A stretch of 6,219 nt of DNA, taken from the NCBI GenBank assembly GCA_003819975.1, contig RPPU01000287.1, positions 1 through 6,219 on the forward strand, given 5' to 3'. Shown in pieces: positions 1 to 5,293 of this stretch. A program made the translations under genes and the position numbers. The notes below the pieces were generated by a model. The model had not been told where the DNA came from. It saw only the letters and a program-made list of their open reading frames with translations, and made no database searches. Position 1 is the stretch's first letter. The number at the start of each line of letters is the position of its first letter. This DNA is from Desulfobacteraceae bacterium. Its GTDB lineage: Bacteria; Desulfobacterota; DSM-4660; Desulfatiglandales; HGW-15.

Positions 1-7
1 CCGGCGT

Positions 8-1228
8 TCAAGGCAATTGGGCCAGCCATTGGAAGGCCGGGGCCACGAGGATCGGCAGCCCTTGGTTGTCCAGCAAGCGGAACCCCGAACTTTCTTCGAT
101 CAGTTGCACGGCCGGGACCTGAAGCAGGCTTTGAAACTTTTTCAGGGCCGCGCTCGGTTGCGGATCACTTAACTTGGCCTCCACCAGTAAAAAGGGCTTG
201 CGACCGTCCACCAGCAGAAAATCCACTTCCTGCTGATTCCGGTTCTTAAGAAAGTTTAAGCCGAACCGGCCGTAACCCAGATCGTTCCAATGAGTGACGG
301 CCCGGTACAGTTCGATTGCGACCTGGTTCTCGAACCGGGCTCCGCGGTCCTCGATCAGGGGACTGTCCCAAAGATAAAGTTTGCGTTCTTTTTGAATCGA
401 ACGGGCGATTTGGGCTTTCCAGGGCGCAATAGAAAAAGTCAAAAAGAAACGTTCGAACGTTTCCAGCCAACTCTGCACCGTATTGTAAGCGACATGCAAA
501 TCCTGGGACAAGGAAGTCATCGACAAAGGACTCCCCACTTTGGAAGGCAGCAGCAAATAAAGCGATTCGACGTCATGGATGGCTTTAATGCCGGTCAAAT
601 CCCGGATATCCTCGCGGATCAGTTGACCGTGATAAGCAGCGGACCAACGGCGATACGTTTCCGTTTGATCGGCCAGGTAAGGTTCGGGAAAGCCGCTTAC
701 CCGGCCGAGCCTTTCCCAGATATCTTGCAGCGTTTGCGTTTCTTCTGCCGGCAGGTCCAAGGGTGTTTTGTTGAAATCCTGAAAAGACCTGTTGCGCTTG
801 CCCAACTCGGCCAGAGTGAAAGGCCACAGGTGAAAAAGAAAATAGCGTCCGGCCAAGGAGTCTCCGCCACGTTTGTAAATATCCAAACGCCCGCTGCCGG
901 AAACCAAAAAATGATACGTTTTGTGGAATTGATCGTAAATTCCCTTAAGATAATTCTTCCACTGCTTGTATTTATGGATCTCGTCAAAGACGATAAGCGG
1001 CGGGCTCGCGTCTTTTCTTTCGATCTGAGTAAAAAAATTAGGGTCAGCCAGGAGCTTTTTCCGGTGCTCTGTAATATCCCAGTTGAAATAAAGAGTATTG
1101 CTGAAATCAGCGGAAATCAACTCCGCCAGGGTCGTCTTGCCGGCCTGGCGCGGCCCGGTCAAAAAAACCATGTTTTTGTTTTTGGATAATTCCCGCCAGA
1201 TCTTGCTATAAAGTTCCCGGTTTTCCAT
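8..1228 (-). CDS. AAA-family ATPase with DUF4143-type C-terminal domain
   Basis: Predicted 406-residue ATP-binding protein of the large, functionally obscure AAA_14/DUF4143 group. Seen: a Walker A loop GPRQAGKTT at residues 25-33, a Walker B strand LIVFDE at 78-83 followed by IHK, and a sensor-like strand ending SGSGR at 110-114. The C-terminal part holds EVDFLL (334-339) and, eleven residues on, LVEAK (348-352). The D-(E-x-K) arrangement is the one found in PD-(D/E)XK nuclease folds and is usual in this family. Length is normal for the group. The first codon is ATG at 1228; no Shine-Dalgarno sequence precedes it, because a palindromic repeat runs to two bases before the ATG. No signal peptide or membrane segment is visible, so it is cytoplasmic. 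It is transcribed divergently from the toxin-antitoxin pair. The physiological role of the family is not established; a stress or mobile-element role is only inference. Confidence 0.93.
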   Translation of the reverse strand: MENRELYSKIWRELSKNKNMVFLTGPRQAGKTTLAELISADFSNTLYFNWDITEHRKKLLADPNFFTQIERKDASPPLIVFDEIHKYKQWKNYLKGIYDQFHKTYHFLVSGSGRLDIYKRGGDSLAGRYFLFHLWPFTLAELGKRNRSFQDFNKTPLDLPAEETQTLQDIWERLGRVSGFPEPYLADQTETYRRWSAAYHGQLIREDIRDLTGIKAIHDVESLYLLLPSKVGSPLSMTSLSQDLHVAYNTVQSWLETFERFFLTFSIAPWKAQIARSIQKERKLYLWDSPLIEDRGARFENQVAIELYRAVTHWNDLGYGRFGLNFLKNRNQQEVDFLLVDGRKPFLLVEAKLSDPQPSAALKKFQSLLQVPAVQLIEESSGFRLLDNQGLPILVAPAFQWLAQLP

Positions 1229-1229
1229 A

Positions 1230-1295
1230 TTGACAGTTTTTCATTTCACTGAAAAATTGTCAAGTCTATTTTTCAATGCACTGAAAAATTGTCAG
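1230..1295 (-). promoter_or_regulatory. Two tandem palindromes, probable operator/promoter of the AAA ATPase gene
   Basis: Palindrome 1 has arms TTGACAGTTTTTCA (1230-1243) and TGAAAAATTGTCAA (1250-1263), 13 of 14 positions complementary around a 6-base spacer. Palindrome 2 has arms at 1262-1275 and 1282-1295, 10 of 14 complementary, with the same 6-base spacer. The right halves share an exact 16-base direct repeat, CACTGAAAAATTGTCA, at 1247-1262 and 1279-1294, a period of 32 bases or about three helical turns. On the minus strand the repeat supplies a TTGACA (1263-1258) that could serve as a -35 box, but no good -10 follows at normal spacing. The position directly before the ATG suggests autoregulation or translational control; this is inference. 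Confidence 0.6.
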
Positions 1296-1426
1296 AACAG
1301 ATCCAATACAACTGAAACTTGCTCAAGCTGTCTTAAGATCAAAAAGAACCCGTTTTCCCTTGATTACTTATATAATTCAAACAGTTAACTTAATCAGATC
1401 ATAGAGGTTTAGAACCTATCATAATC

Positions 1427-1455
1427 TTGACAACGGTTAACTTATAGGTTAACAT
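1427..1455 (+). promoter_or_regulatory. Probable promoter and operator of the toxin-antitoxin operon
   Basis: TTGACA (1427-1432) is a perfect -35 box; 17 bases later TAACAT (1450-1455) matches four of six -10 positions. GGTTAAC occurs at 1435-1441 and again at 1447-1453, twelve bases apart, inside the spacer and over the -10. A third GTTAAC lies at 1384-1389, and an AGGTT-tag-AACCT hairpin at 1405-1417. Such repeats over a promoter fit repression by the XRE-type antitoxin. With this promoter transcription would start about at 1462, the A of the toxin ATG, so the toxin message could be leaderless. The -10 is weak and the promoter is untested. Confidence 0.5.
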
Positions 1456-1461
1456 TCAATC

Positions 1462-1821
1462 ATGCCTAAAACAGTCATATTCTACAAAACAGCAGAGGGC
1501 AAGTGTCCTGTGCGGAATTTTCTCGATTCTCTTCCAGGCAAAGCAGCCCAGAAGATCGTTTGGGTCCTTAAACTTTTAGAAGATATAGAAATGATACCGG
1601 CTACTTATTTTAAAAAGCTGAGTGGCACTGAAGAAATCTGGGAATGCAGAATTCAACATGGATCAAACACCTATCGAATATTTTGTTTCTTTGACAGTTA
1701 TGCAACGATAGTATTGACGCATGCTTTTCAGAAAAAAAGCCTGAAAACGCCGATACGGGAAATCGAAAAAGCGGAATCCTATCGGCGAGATTATTTGAGC
1801 AGGAGGGAAAAAAGTGAGTGA
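1462..1821 (+). CDS. HigB-like (phage Gp49 family, RelE-fold) toxin of a type II toxin-antitoxin system
   Basis: A 119-residue protein matching the Gp49/HigB group by recognisable signature: FYKTAEGKCPV near the N-terminus (7-17), NFLDSLP (19-25), FKKLSG (50-55), IWECRI (59-64), NTYRIFCFFD (69-78), then HAFQKKSLKTP (87-97) and a basic tail with RRDY. Members of the RelE superfamily are usually ribosome-dependent mRNA endonucleases. Basic and aromatic residues such as R63, R72 and K91/K92 sit where this family keeps its functional ones. Length is typical. It is the first gene of a two-gene operon, its last 8 bases overlapping the antitoxin start, which is the toxin-first order of higBA loci. 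No clear Shine-Dalgarno precedes the ATG at 1462, in keeping with low or leaderless translation of the toxin. The coding DNA is clearly more AT-rich than tldDE, consistent with acquisition by transfer. Confidence 0.9.
   Translation: MPKTVIFYKTAEGKCPVRNFLDSLPGKAAQKIVWVLKLLEDIEMIPATYFKKLSGTEEIWECRIQHGSNTYRIFCFFDSYATIVLTHAFQKKSLKTPIREIEKAESYRRDYLSRREKSE
1801..1806 (+). promoter_or_regulatory. Strong ribosome binding site of the antitoxin gene
   Basis: AGGAGG lies inside the last codons of the toxin gene, seven bases before the GTG at 1814. It decides the antitoxin start and contrasts with the absence of a good site before the toxin, so the antitoxin is probably translated more strongly from the shared message. 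Confidence 0.85.
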
Positions 1822-2089
1822 TCTGAAAAAATATATATCGAAAAGAAAAAAAACAGACAAAAAATTCGCCGAGGGATTCGACGAAGGCTATGAACAATTC
1901 AAAATCGGAGTCATCTTGCGTCAGGCAAGGGAGGCTTCAGGGTTGACGCAAGAGGAACTCGCTTTTCGCCTGAACACAAAAAAGACGGCGATTTCAAGGA
2001 TTGAAAATCATGCTGAAGATATAAAGTTATCAACCCTTGAGCGGGTCGCAAAAGCCCTGGGTAAGCAATTACAGGTTCATATTGCCTGA
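1814..2089 (+). CDS. XRE-family helix-turn-helix antitoxin (HigA-like)
   Basis: A 91-residue DNA-binding protein starting at GTG. Residues 1-30 form a lysine-rich, charged extension; residues 33-88 are a Cro/CI-type helix-turn-helix domain, with the hallmark LTQEELAFRLNTKKTAISRIE at about 44-64 and the closing pattern LSTLERVAKALG at 72-83. In toxin-first (HigBA) systems this protein binds and neutralises the toxin and represses the operon; the GGTTAAC repeats in the upstream promoter are the obvious candidate sites. The reading frame overlaps the toxin stop by 8 bases, so the two are translationally coupled. The start is supported by the AGGAGG seven bases upstream. Family membership is secure; pairing with the toxin follows from position. 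Confidence 0.92.
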   Translation: MSDLKKYISKRKKTDKKFAEGFDEGYEQFKIGVILRQAREASGLTQEELAFRLNTKKTAISRIENHAEDIKLSTLERVAKALGKQLQVHIA

Positions 2090-2188
2090 CGGCGAGTAGA
2101 GGACCCTGAAAAGGTTCGGGGGCAGGAAAAATTCGAAGCCGGAAAAACGTCTGAAAATATCAACGAATCCCGCCCGTTCACACTATAC

Positions 2189-2200
2189 TTTGTTAACAAA
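2189..2200. repeat. 12-base perfect palindrome TTTGTTAACAAA
   Basis: Lies in the 127-base gap between the antitoxin stop and the convergent gene ending at 2217. Its core GTTAAC is the hexamer that recurs in the toxin-antitoxin promoter. It has no T-run and a zero-length loop, so it is not a terminator; a protein-binding site is possible but unproven. Confidence 0.35.
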
Positions 2201-2216
2201 TAAATTATATAAACCA

Positions 2217-3098
2217 TTATTTAATCCGGATGACGCCTTCCGGGGTAATGACCTTGATCGATTCGGCCGCCTTGATCCGGGTTTGGGACTCGGCCGAACC
2301 GGCGTTTTCGCCGTTGATCACGTATTCCTTACCCTGAAAAACAATCACCCAGGTGACGTACTTTGATTTCAGAAAAGGATCGGAAGCCTTCACATCCATT
2401 TTTTGATCAGGGCCCAAACGATCCCCGGCGCCGGCCACGATCTTATTGCCCGGACCGGGCGCGCCTGCAAAATGTTGCGCTCCGCCGATGAGTTTACCCG
2501 GAAGGATTCGGCCTAATTTTTTCAGAAGATGCACCCCTTTGGTCGAGTTGCCGACATGACAACCGAGCAACAGGAGCAATGCGGTCGGGCAGAATTTGAT
2601 CCGGGCAAGCTGTTCCAAATGCGCATCCGGCGAATAATAGGCGTCCAGGACTTGCTCCGGCCGGGTCCCGCCCACTTCTTGAAAGCCTTCCGATCCATGT
2701 CCGTTTATCTCGAGACGCGCGACGCAACCGCACCCGTTTTGGGGATCGTCGACATACGCATTGACCTTGGCCACCATATCGGCCACGCTCGAAACGCCGA
2801 CACAACGCCGGTCATTGGTAACGGCAGCGTCGATGATCGAATTATCTCCCGGGTCGGAATTGTCGTAAGCATGCACCAGGCAGGGTTGCTTTTCTTCGTT
2901 TGCCTCTTTTTTCAGGATCCGGCCCGCATCGGCTTGCGCTGTCCGGAACAAATGCCGAGCCGCGCGGTTGCCGACAGTGCGCTGCAGAAATATCATCCGA
3001 TCATAGGATGTCGCCGGGGCTGCAGAATGACTCGCCGCGGGAACCTTTTGTTCCTTTTGCACCGGGCCCGGCTTCTTTTTCAAGGCTTTTCTTCTCAT
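2217..3098 (-). CDS. Orphan eCIS-cargo-like protein with predicted caspase-like (clan CD) His/Cys peptidase core
   Basis: A 293-residue protein from ATG 3098. An in-frame TTG at 3140 would add 14 residues. Neither start has a good Shine-Dalgarno, and the ATG is preferred. Residues 1-30 are a basic, proline/alanine-rich linker; residues 35-52 contain MIFLQRTVGNRAARHLF, the LQRxxGNxAxxxL signature that commonly precedes DUF4157 and other eCIS-associated domains. No HExxH of DUF4157 itself is present. The central part has a strand ending in NGHGS (His134) and, after about 45 residues, a strongly hydrophobic strand ALLLLLGCHVGNS (Cys180), then an amphipathic LLKKLG helix and a GG-containing turn. 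A His-Gly after one core strand and a Cys after the next is the dyad layout of clan CD peptidases and resembles DUF4347. There is no signal peptide or membrane segment. It stands alone on the minus strand, with no tail-tube or sheath gene in view. The peptidase call is fold-level inference; the reading frame itself is secure. Confidence 0.8.
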   Translation of the reverse strand: MRRKALKKKPGPVQKEQKVPAASHSAAPATSYDRMIFLQRTVGNRAARHLFRTAQADAGRILKKEANEEKQPCLVHAYDNSDPGDNSIIDAAVTNDRRCVGVSSVADMVAKVNAYVDDPQNGCGCVARLEINGHGSEGFQEVGGTRPEQVLDAYYSPDAHLEQLARIKFCPTALLLLLGCHVGNSTKGVHLLKKLGRILPGKLIGGAQHFAGAPGPGNKIVAGAGDRLGPDQKMDVKASDPFLKSKYVTWVIVFQGKEYVINGENAGSAESQTRIKAAESIKVITPEGVIRIK

Positions 3099-3136
3099 AT
3101 TATTTTTTCTTTGCCTGGCTAACGCCCGCGCATACC

Positions 3137-3378
3137 TCAACTTAATACGTCCAGTATAGCGCTATATTTTTGCCGAAACAGTGCCTTGCTGTTCTCGCTC
3201 ATTTTCTCCCAATAATCACGATTTCTTCATCAGCACCAAATTGTTTGGCTAATTTCCGGGCGATAGGCACCATGGGTTGAATATGATGAGACCAGATGCC
3301 ATACCCGAATGCATTGCTTTTTTCTTTACACGCGGCCTCAACGATTTAATACAAGTTATCGATCAATTCAGTATTCAT
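3137..3378 (-). pseudogene. Decayed HD-domain phosphohydrolase gene with nonsense codon and internal deletion
   Basis: Reading from ATG 3378 gives MNTELIDNLY, then an in-frame TAA (3348-3346), then in the same frame IVEAACKEK..., AFGYGIWSHHIQPMVPIARK and LAKQFGADEEIVII before a stop at 3201-3199. This is the N-terminal helix pair of a small HD-domain protein: the first metal-binding His falls in SHH, and FGADEEIV is normally followed by the AALLHDI segment. From 3211 another frame continues as WEKMSENSKALFRQKY and ends at TGA 3139-3137, which resembles the (S)WNKLS...AKELFxxKY tail of such proteins. The HD doublet and about a hundred codons between the two pieces are missing. The gene is therefore dead, by one nonsense mutation plus an out-of-frame deletion with its junction near 3211-3213. 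Assignment rests on motif memory, without a search. Confidence 0.65.
3153..3166 (-). promoter_or_regulatory. Possible -10 and 12-base palindrome upstream of the eCIS-cargo-like gene
   Basis: On the minus strand TATACT (3158-3153) matches five of six -10 positions and is embedded in a perfect palindrome, TATAGCGCTATA (3155-3166). No convincing -35 box lies 16-18 bases upstream. The site sits inside the C-terminal remnant of the HD-domain pseudogene, so any promoter here arose in decayed coding sequence. Confidence 0.3.
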
Positions 3379-3478
3379 AAAATGATGTCACTTCTTCTCT
3401 CTGTGGTTTTAGCGGCTTTAACAAATCATTATATCGTTTTAGGTATTCGGTCAAGTCCTGATTAAAGTTGTCACTTTT
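3368..3478 (-). pseudogene. Coding-like C-terminal fragment, unidentified (possibly transposase remnant)
   Basis: An open frame of 36 codons bounded by TAA upstream and TGA at 3370-3368 reads KSDNFNQDLTEYLKRYND, then LLKPLKPQREEV and a short aromatic end. It has no start codon of its own at a sensible place and overlaps the start of the HD remnant by 11 bases. The pattern FNxxLxxYLxxYN resembles the C-terminal region of DDE integrases/transposases, but the usual RPHQSL follow-up is absent. I cannot name it. The amino-acid make-up looks like real protein rather than noise. Confidence 0.35.
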
Positions 3479-3508
3479 TTAAAATGATGATTCAACTCAA
3501 TTGACACC

Positions 3509-3569
3509 TTTTGGAGTGCGCGGACGCGTCCGCGCTTTTAAAGCGGCGACGCGTCGCCGCATTCCAAAA
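3509..3569. repeat. 61-base palindromic repeat element (REP/MITE-like)
   Basis: The outer arms TTTTGGAGTGCG (3509-3520) and CGCATTCCAAAA (3558-3569) are complementary at 11 of 12 positions. Inside lie two perfect 18-base palindromes, 3518-3535 and 3543-3560, both centred on ACGCGT, joined by CTTTTAAAG. The two halves are also near-identical inverted copies of each other, differing mainly by CG versus GC swaps that keep each half self-complementary. The whole can fold as one long hairpin or as two short ones. It lies between pseudogene debris and the end of tldE. Very probably a dispersed intergenic repeat with other copies elsewhere in the genome. Confidence 0.8.
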
Positions 3570-3620
3570 TCTACATTCAATGTTCAAGATTCGATATTCG
3601 TTTTCTTTTAAAACTTTGCA

Positions 3621-3642
3621 GGGCAGGCACGGGGGCCTGCCC
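3621..3642. repeat. GC-rich hairpin, dispersed-repeat type
   Basis: GGGCAGGC (3621-3628) and GCCTGCCC (3635-3642) form a perfect 8-base stem around ACGGGG, followed by CCTACC. This wording recurs between genes in many bacterial genomes from memory. There is no T-run, so terminator function is not supported. The flanks 3570-3620 are AT-rich with TTCAATGTTCAAGATTCGAT-like simple text and no gene. Confidence 0.55.
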
Positions 3643-3655
3643 CTACCACATCTAA

Positions 3656-3763
3656 CGTTCTTACGTTCACACATCAGACGCACGGCGTAGAGATGCTAAT
3701 TCTTCATCTCTCCAGTACCCTGCGTCTCTACGTTCTTACATTCACACGTTCTCACGTTCAAAC
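3656..3763. repeat. Degenerate 17-base repeats and nested inverted repeats downstream of tldE
   Basis: CGTTCTTACGTTCACAC occurs at 3656-3672, with a one-mismatch copy (CGTTCTTACATTCACAC) at 3731-3747 and a diverged copy (CGTTCTCACGTTCAAAC) at 3747-3763. Between them are alternative inverted pairs: AGACGCA 3676-3682 with TGCGTCT 3721-3727, CGTAGAGA 3686-3693 with TCTCTACG 3725-3732, and AGAGATG 3689-3695 with CATCTCT 3705-3711. The stems are mutually overlapping. Lying just past the tldE stop, they may act on the 3' end of the message, but no classical terminator T-run is present. Confidence 0.55.
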
Positions 3764-3773
3764 GGTCTTTCAT

Positions 3774-5096
3774 TCACACTCCTGAAACGACGACCTCCCC
3801 AAACACCAAACTGGGAATGCGCCACTCGTTGTGCAGCCAGGGATCGTCGGCCGCTTCCGCAAGCTTGCTCCAAAAAGTCAAATGATTGCCGGCCAGGTTC
3901 ATTTCCGCTACGGGCTGCGCGGGAACGCCGTTCTCGAACAGAAAGCCGCTGATGCCCATGGAAAAATCGCCGGTCGCGACATTGGCATTGCCGCCGATGA
4001 AATCGGAAATGAAAATCCCCCGGCCCAGATCGCGCATGATTTGTTCCACGGACCGCTTGCCGGGCGTTAGAATGAGATTGCTCGCGCTTCCGGATGTCGG
4101 CTCCCAACCCAGTTTGCGGCTGTAATACCAATCGATAAAGAAGTTTTTCAGCGTCCCAGTTTCGAAAATAGTCCGCTTTGCAGAGGTCAAACCGTCATCA
4201 TCGAACAGGCAGCTGCCCGGTCCCGAGACCAGCAACGGATCGTCAACCAAAGTAAATACATCGCTGCCGATCTTTTGCCCTTTTTTGTCGGCCAGAAAAG
4301 ACTGCTTCTGCTGGATGTTGTAACCCGAGAGTGCCTCTTGCAAGCCCCGGATCAAGCGGCCGATATTCAGGTTCTCCACGATCACGGGCAACGTTTCGGT
4401 TTTGATCTTACGTCCGCCCAGCATGCCGAGCGCGCGCCGGGCCGCCCGGCGGCCGATCTCGGCCGGGGAAGCCAAATCCTTGAAATGACGGACATGATGG
4501 TAATAATAGCTTTGGGGCCGGCGCTCGTCTTGGTCTTGGACGCTCACGGAAGCCGATGCCAGAAAACCGGTTTCCCGGGTATAACCCTCAAAACCATTGC
4601 TGGTCATGTCCACATATTCATAAAACCGGTCCCGCAGCCCGGCCGTGGCCGAAACCAGCTTGGACCCAGCCTCTGCCCGGCAGGCCGCTTCAATGGTCTT
4701 GAGCAAGTCATGCCTTTTTTCCGGAGTCACCCGCTCGTAGTCGGGGTCGCACACTTTCAGGTCCATGGCAGCCCGGCCCCGGTAATAGCTCGGGTCGGGC
4801 AAGCTGCGAAAAGGGTCTGCGTTGATCAAACGGGTGTTGGCCACGGCATTGGCAACAAAACCCGGTAAAACCTGTTCGCGCAGGTCGGAAGTGGTTTGCG
4901 CCGAGTAACGTTGATCCACAAAAATTTCCAGGGTCATAACCTGGGTCAAGGCTTCCTTGACGGTTTCCGGTTTTTGCTCCCGGTACGCAATATCGACCTG
5001 CCGGGCTTTGGCCAGACCGACCCGGCATGCCTCGGCGCCGTTTTGCTTGGCCAGCTTGAGGAGGCGTTGACAGAGTTTGGACATACCTTGATTCAT
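3774..5096 (-). CDS. tldE: TldE/PmbA, partner subunit of the TldD/TldE metalloprotease
   Basis: A complete 440-residue protein, close to the roughly 450 residues usual for TldE/PmbA. TldE pairs with TldD to form a cytoplasmic protease that degrades unfolded or small peptides and in some bacteria matures peptide natural products or removes the CcdA antitoxin. Seen: the C-terminal family signature GNANVATGDFSMGISGFLFENG at about 369-390, preceded by SDFIG and followed by the MNLAGN segment. Also present are a central VIVENLNIGRLIRGL region and LFDDDGLTS, where TldD/E proteins share a DDEG-like loop. The HExxxH zinc site is absent, as expected for the non-catalytic partner. The ATG at 5096 is supported by AAGGAG six bases upstream. 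It lies 258 bases downstream of tldD on the same strand; the gap is a repeat cassette, so co-transcription is likely but not certain. Confidence 0.95.
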   Translation of the reverse strand: MNQGMSKLCQRLLKLAKQNGAEACRVGLAKARQVDIAYREQKPETVKEALTQVMTLEIFVDQRYSAQTTSDLREQVLPGFVANAVANTRLINADPFRSLPDPSYYRGRAAMDLKVCDPDYERVTPEKRHDLLKTIEAACRAEAGSKLVSATAGLRDRFYEYVDMTSNGFEGYTRETGFLASASVSVQDQDERRPQSYYYHHVRHFKDLASPAEIGRRAARRALGMLGGRKIKTETLPVIVENLNIGRLIRGLQEALSGYNIQQKQSFLADKKGQKIGSDVFTLVDDPLLVSGPGSCLFDDDGLTSAKRTIFETGTLKNFFIDWYYSRKLGWEPTSGSASNLILTPGKRSVEQIMRDLGRGIFISDFIGGNANVATGDFSMGISGFLFENGVPAQPVAEMNLAGNHLTFWSKLAEAADDPWLHNEWRIPSLVFGEVVVSGV

Positions 5097-5102
5097 GGAT
5101 TG

Positions 5103-5108
5103 CTCCTT
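5103..5108 (-). promoter_or_regulatory. Ribosome binding site of tldE
   Basis: Minus-strand AAGGAG (5108-5103), six bases before the ATG at 5096. It fixes the tldE start over the internal ATG four codons later and provides independent translation after the long spacer. Confidence 0.8.
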
Positions 5109-5194
5109 GGAATTATCTCACCACAGAGACGCAGAGAGCACAGAGTTTTTGTTTTTTAACCGCAGATGACCGCGGATGGCCGCAGACGATAAGA

Positions 5195-5233
5195 ACATCT
5201 TTTGTTCCGCCGTGTCGGCGGAACAAAAGATGT
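5195..5233. repeat. Perfect 18-base-pair hairpin in the tldD-tldE spacer
   Basis: ACATCTTTTGTTCCGCCG (5195-5212) is exactly complementary to 5216-5233 around the triplet TGT. No mismatch in 18 pairs indicates recent insertion or selection for the fold. Neither strand has a T-run directly after it, so it is not a standard terminator; it could block exonucleases between tldD and tldE in the message. Confidence 0.85.
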
Positions 5234-5258
5234 CATCAAGCCCCGCAGGGCTGATTGA

Positions 5259-5293
5259 TTTCGTCTTTTCCCTTTCTCAGGGAAAAGACGAAA
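5259..5293. repeat. Perfect 15-base-pair hairpin in the tldD-tldE spacer
   Basis: TTTCGTCTTTTCCCT (5259-5273) pairs exactly with 5279-5293 around the five-base loop TTCTC. On the minus strand a T-rich stretch precedes, not follows, the stem, so it does not fit a terminator for tldD. A small GCCC...GGGC stem (5240-5251) separates it from the 18-base-pair hairpin. Confidence 0.8.

Noticed and set aside
290..1189. A 299-codon plus-strand open frame opposite the AAA ATPase
   Set aside because: It is an antisense shadow. The minus frame has Walker A/B and DUF4143 motifs, while this one has no recognisable motif.
1371..1376. Perfect TATAAT as the toxin-antitoxin -10 box
   Set aside because: No acceptable -35 lies 16-18 bases upstream, and it sits 85 bases from the toxin start; the TTGACA at 1427 is better placed.
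2104..2121. Hairpin CCCTGAA-AAGG-TTCGGGG after the antitoxin gene as a terminator
   Set aside because: The 7-pair stem includes a G-U pair and is followed by GCAGGAAAAA rather than a T-run on either strand.
2529..3122. A 197-codon plus-strand open frame
   Set aside because: Antisense shadow of the eCIS-cargo-like gene; no motif or ribosome binding site.
3277..3465. A 62-codon plus-strand open frame with a hydrophobic middle
   Set aside because: It runs antisense across the HD pseudogene and the adjoining fragment, both of which give recognisable protein wording on the minus strand.
3492..3683. A 63-codon minus-strand open frame (ending near RRRFKSADASAHSKR)
   Set aside because: It is a translation of the 61-base palindromic element and neighbouring repeats; such frames are typical false genes in repeats.
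3656..3763. CRISPR array
   Set aside because: Repeats are too few, degenerate and unevenly spaced, without uniform spacers or cas genes.
5112..5117. Minus-strand GATAAT as a separate tldE promoter
   Set aside because: The matching -35 position reads TGCTCT, and transcription from it would begin inside the ribosome binding site.
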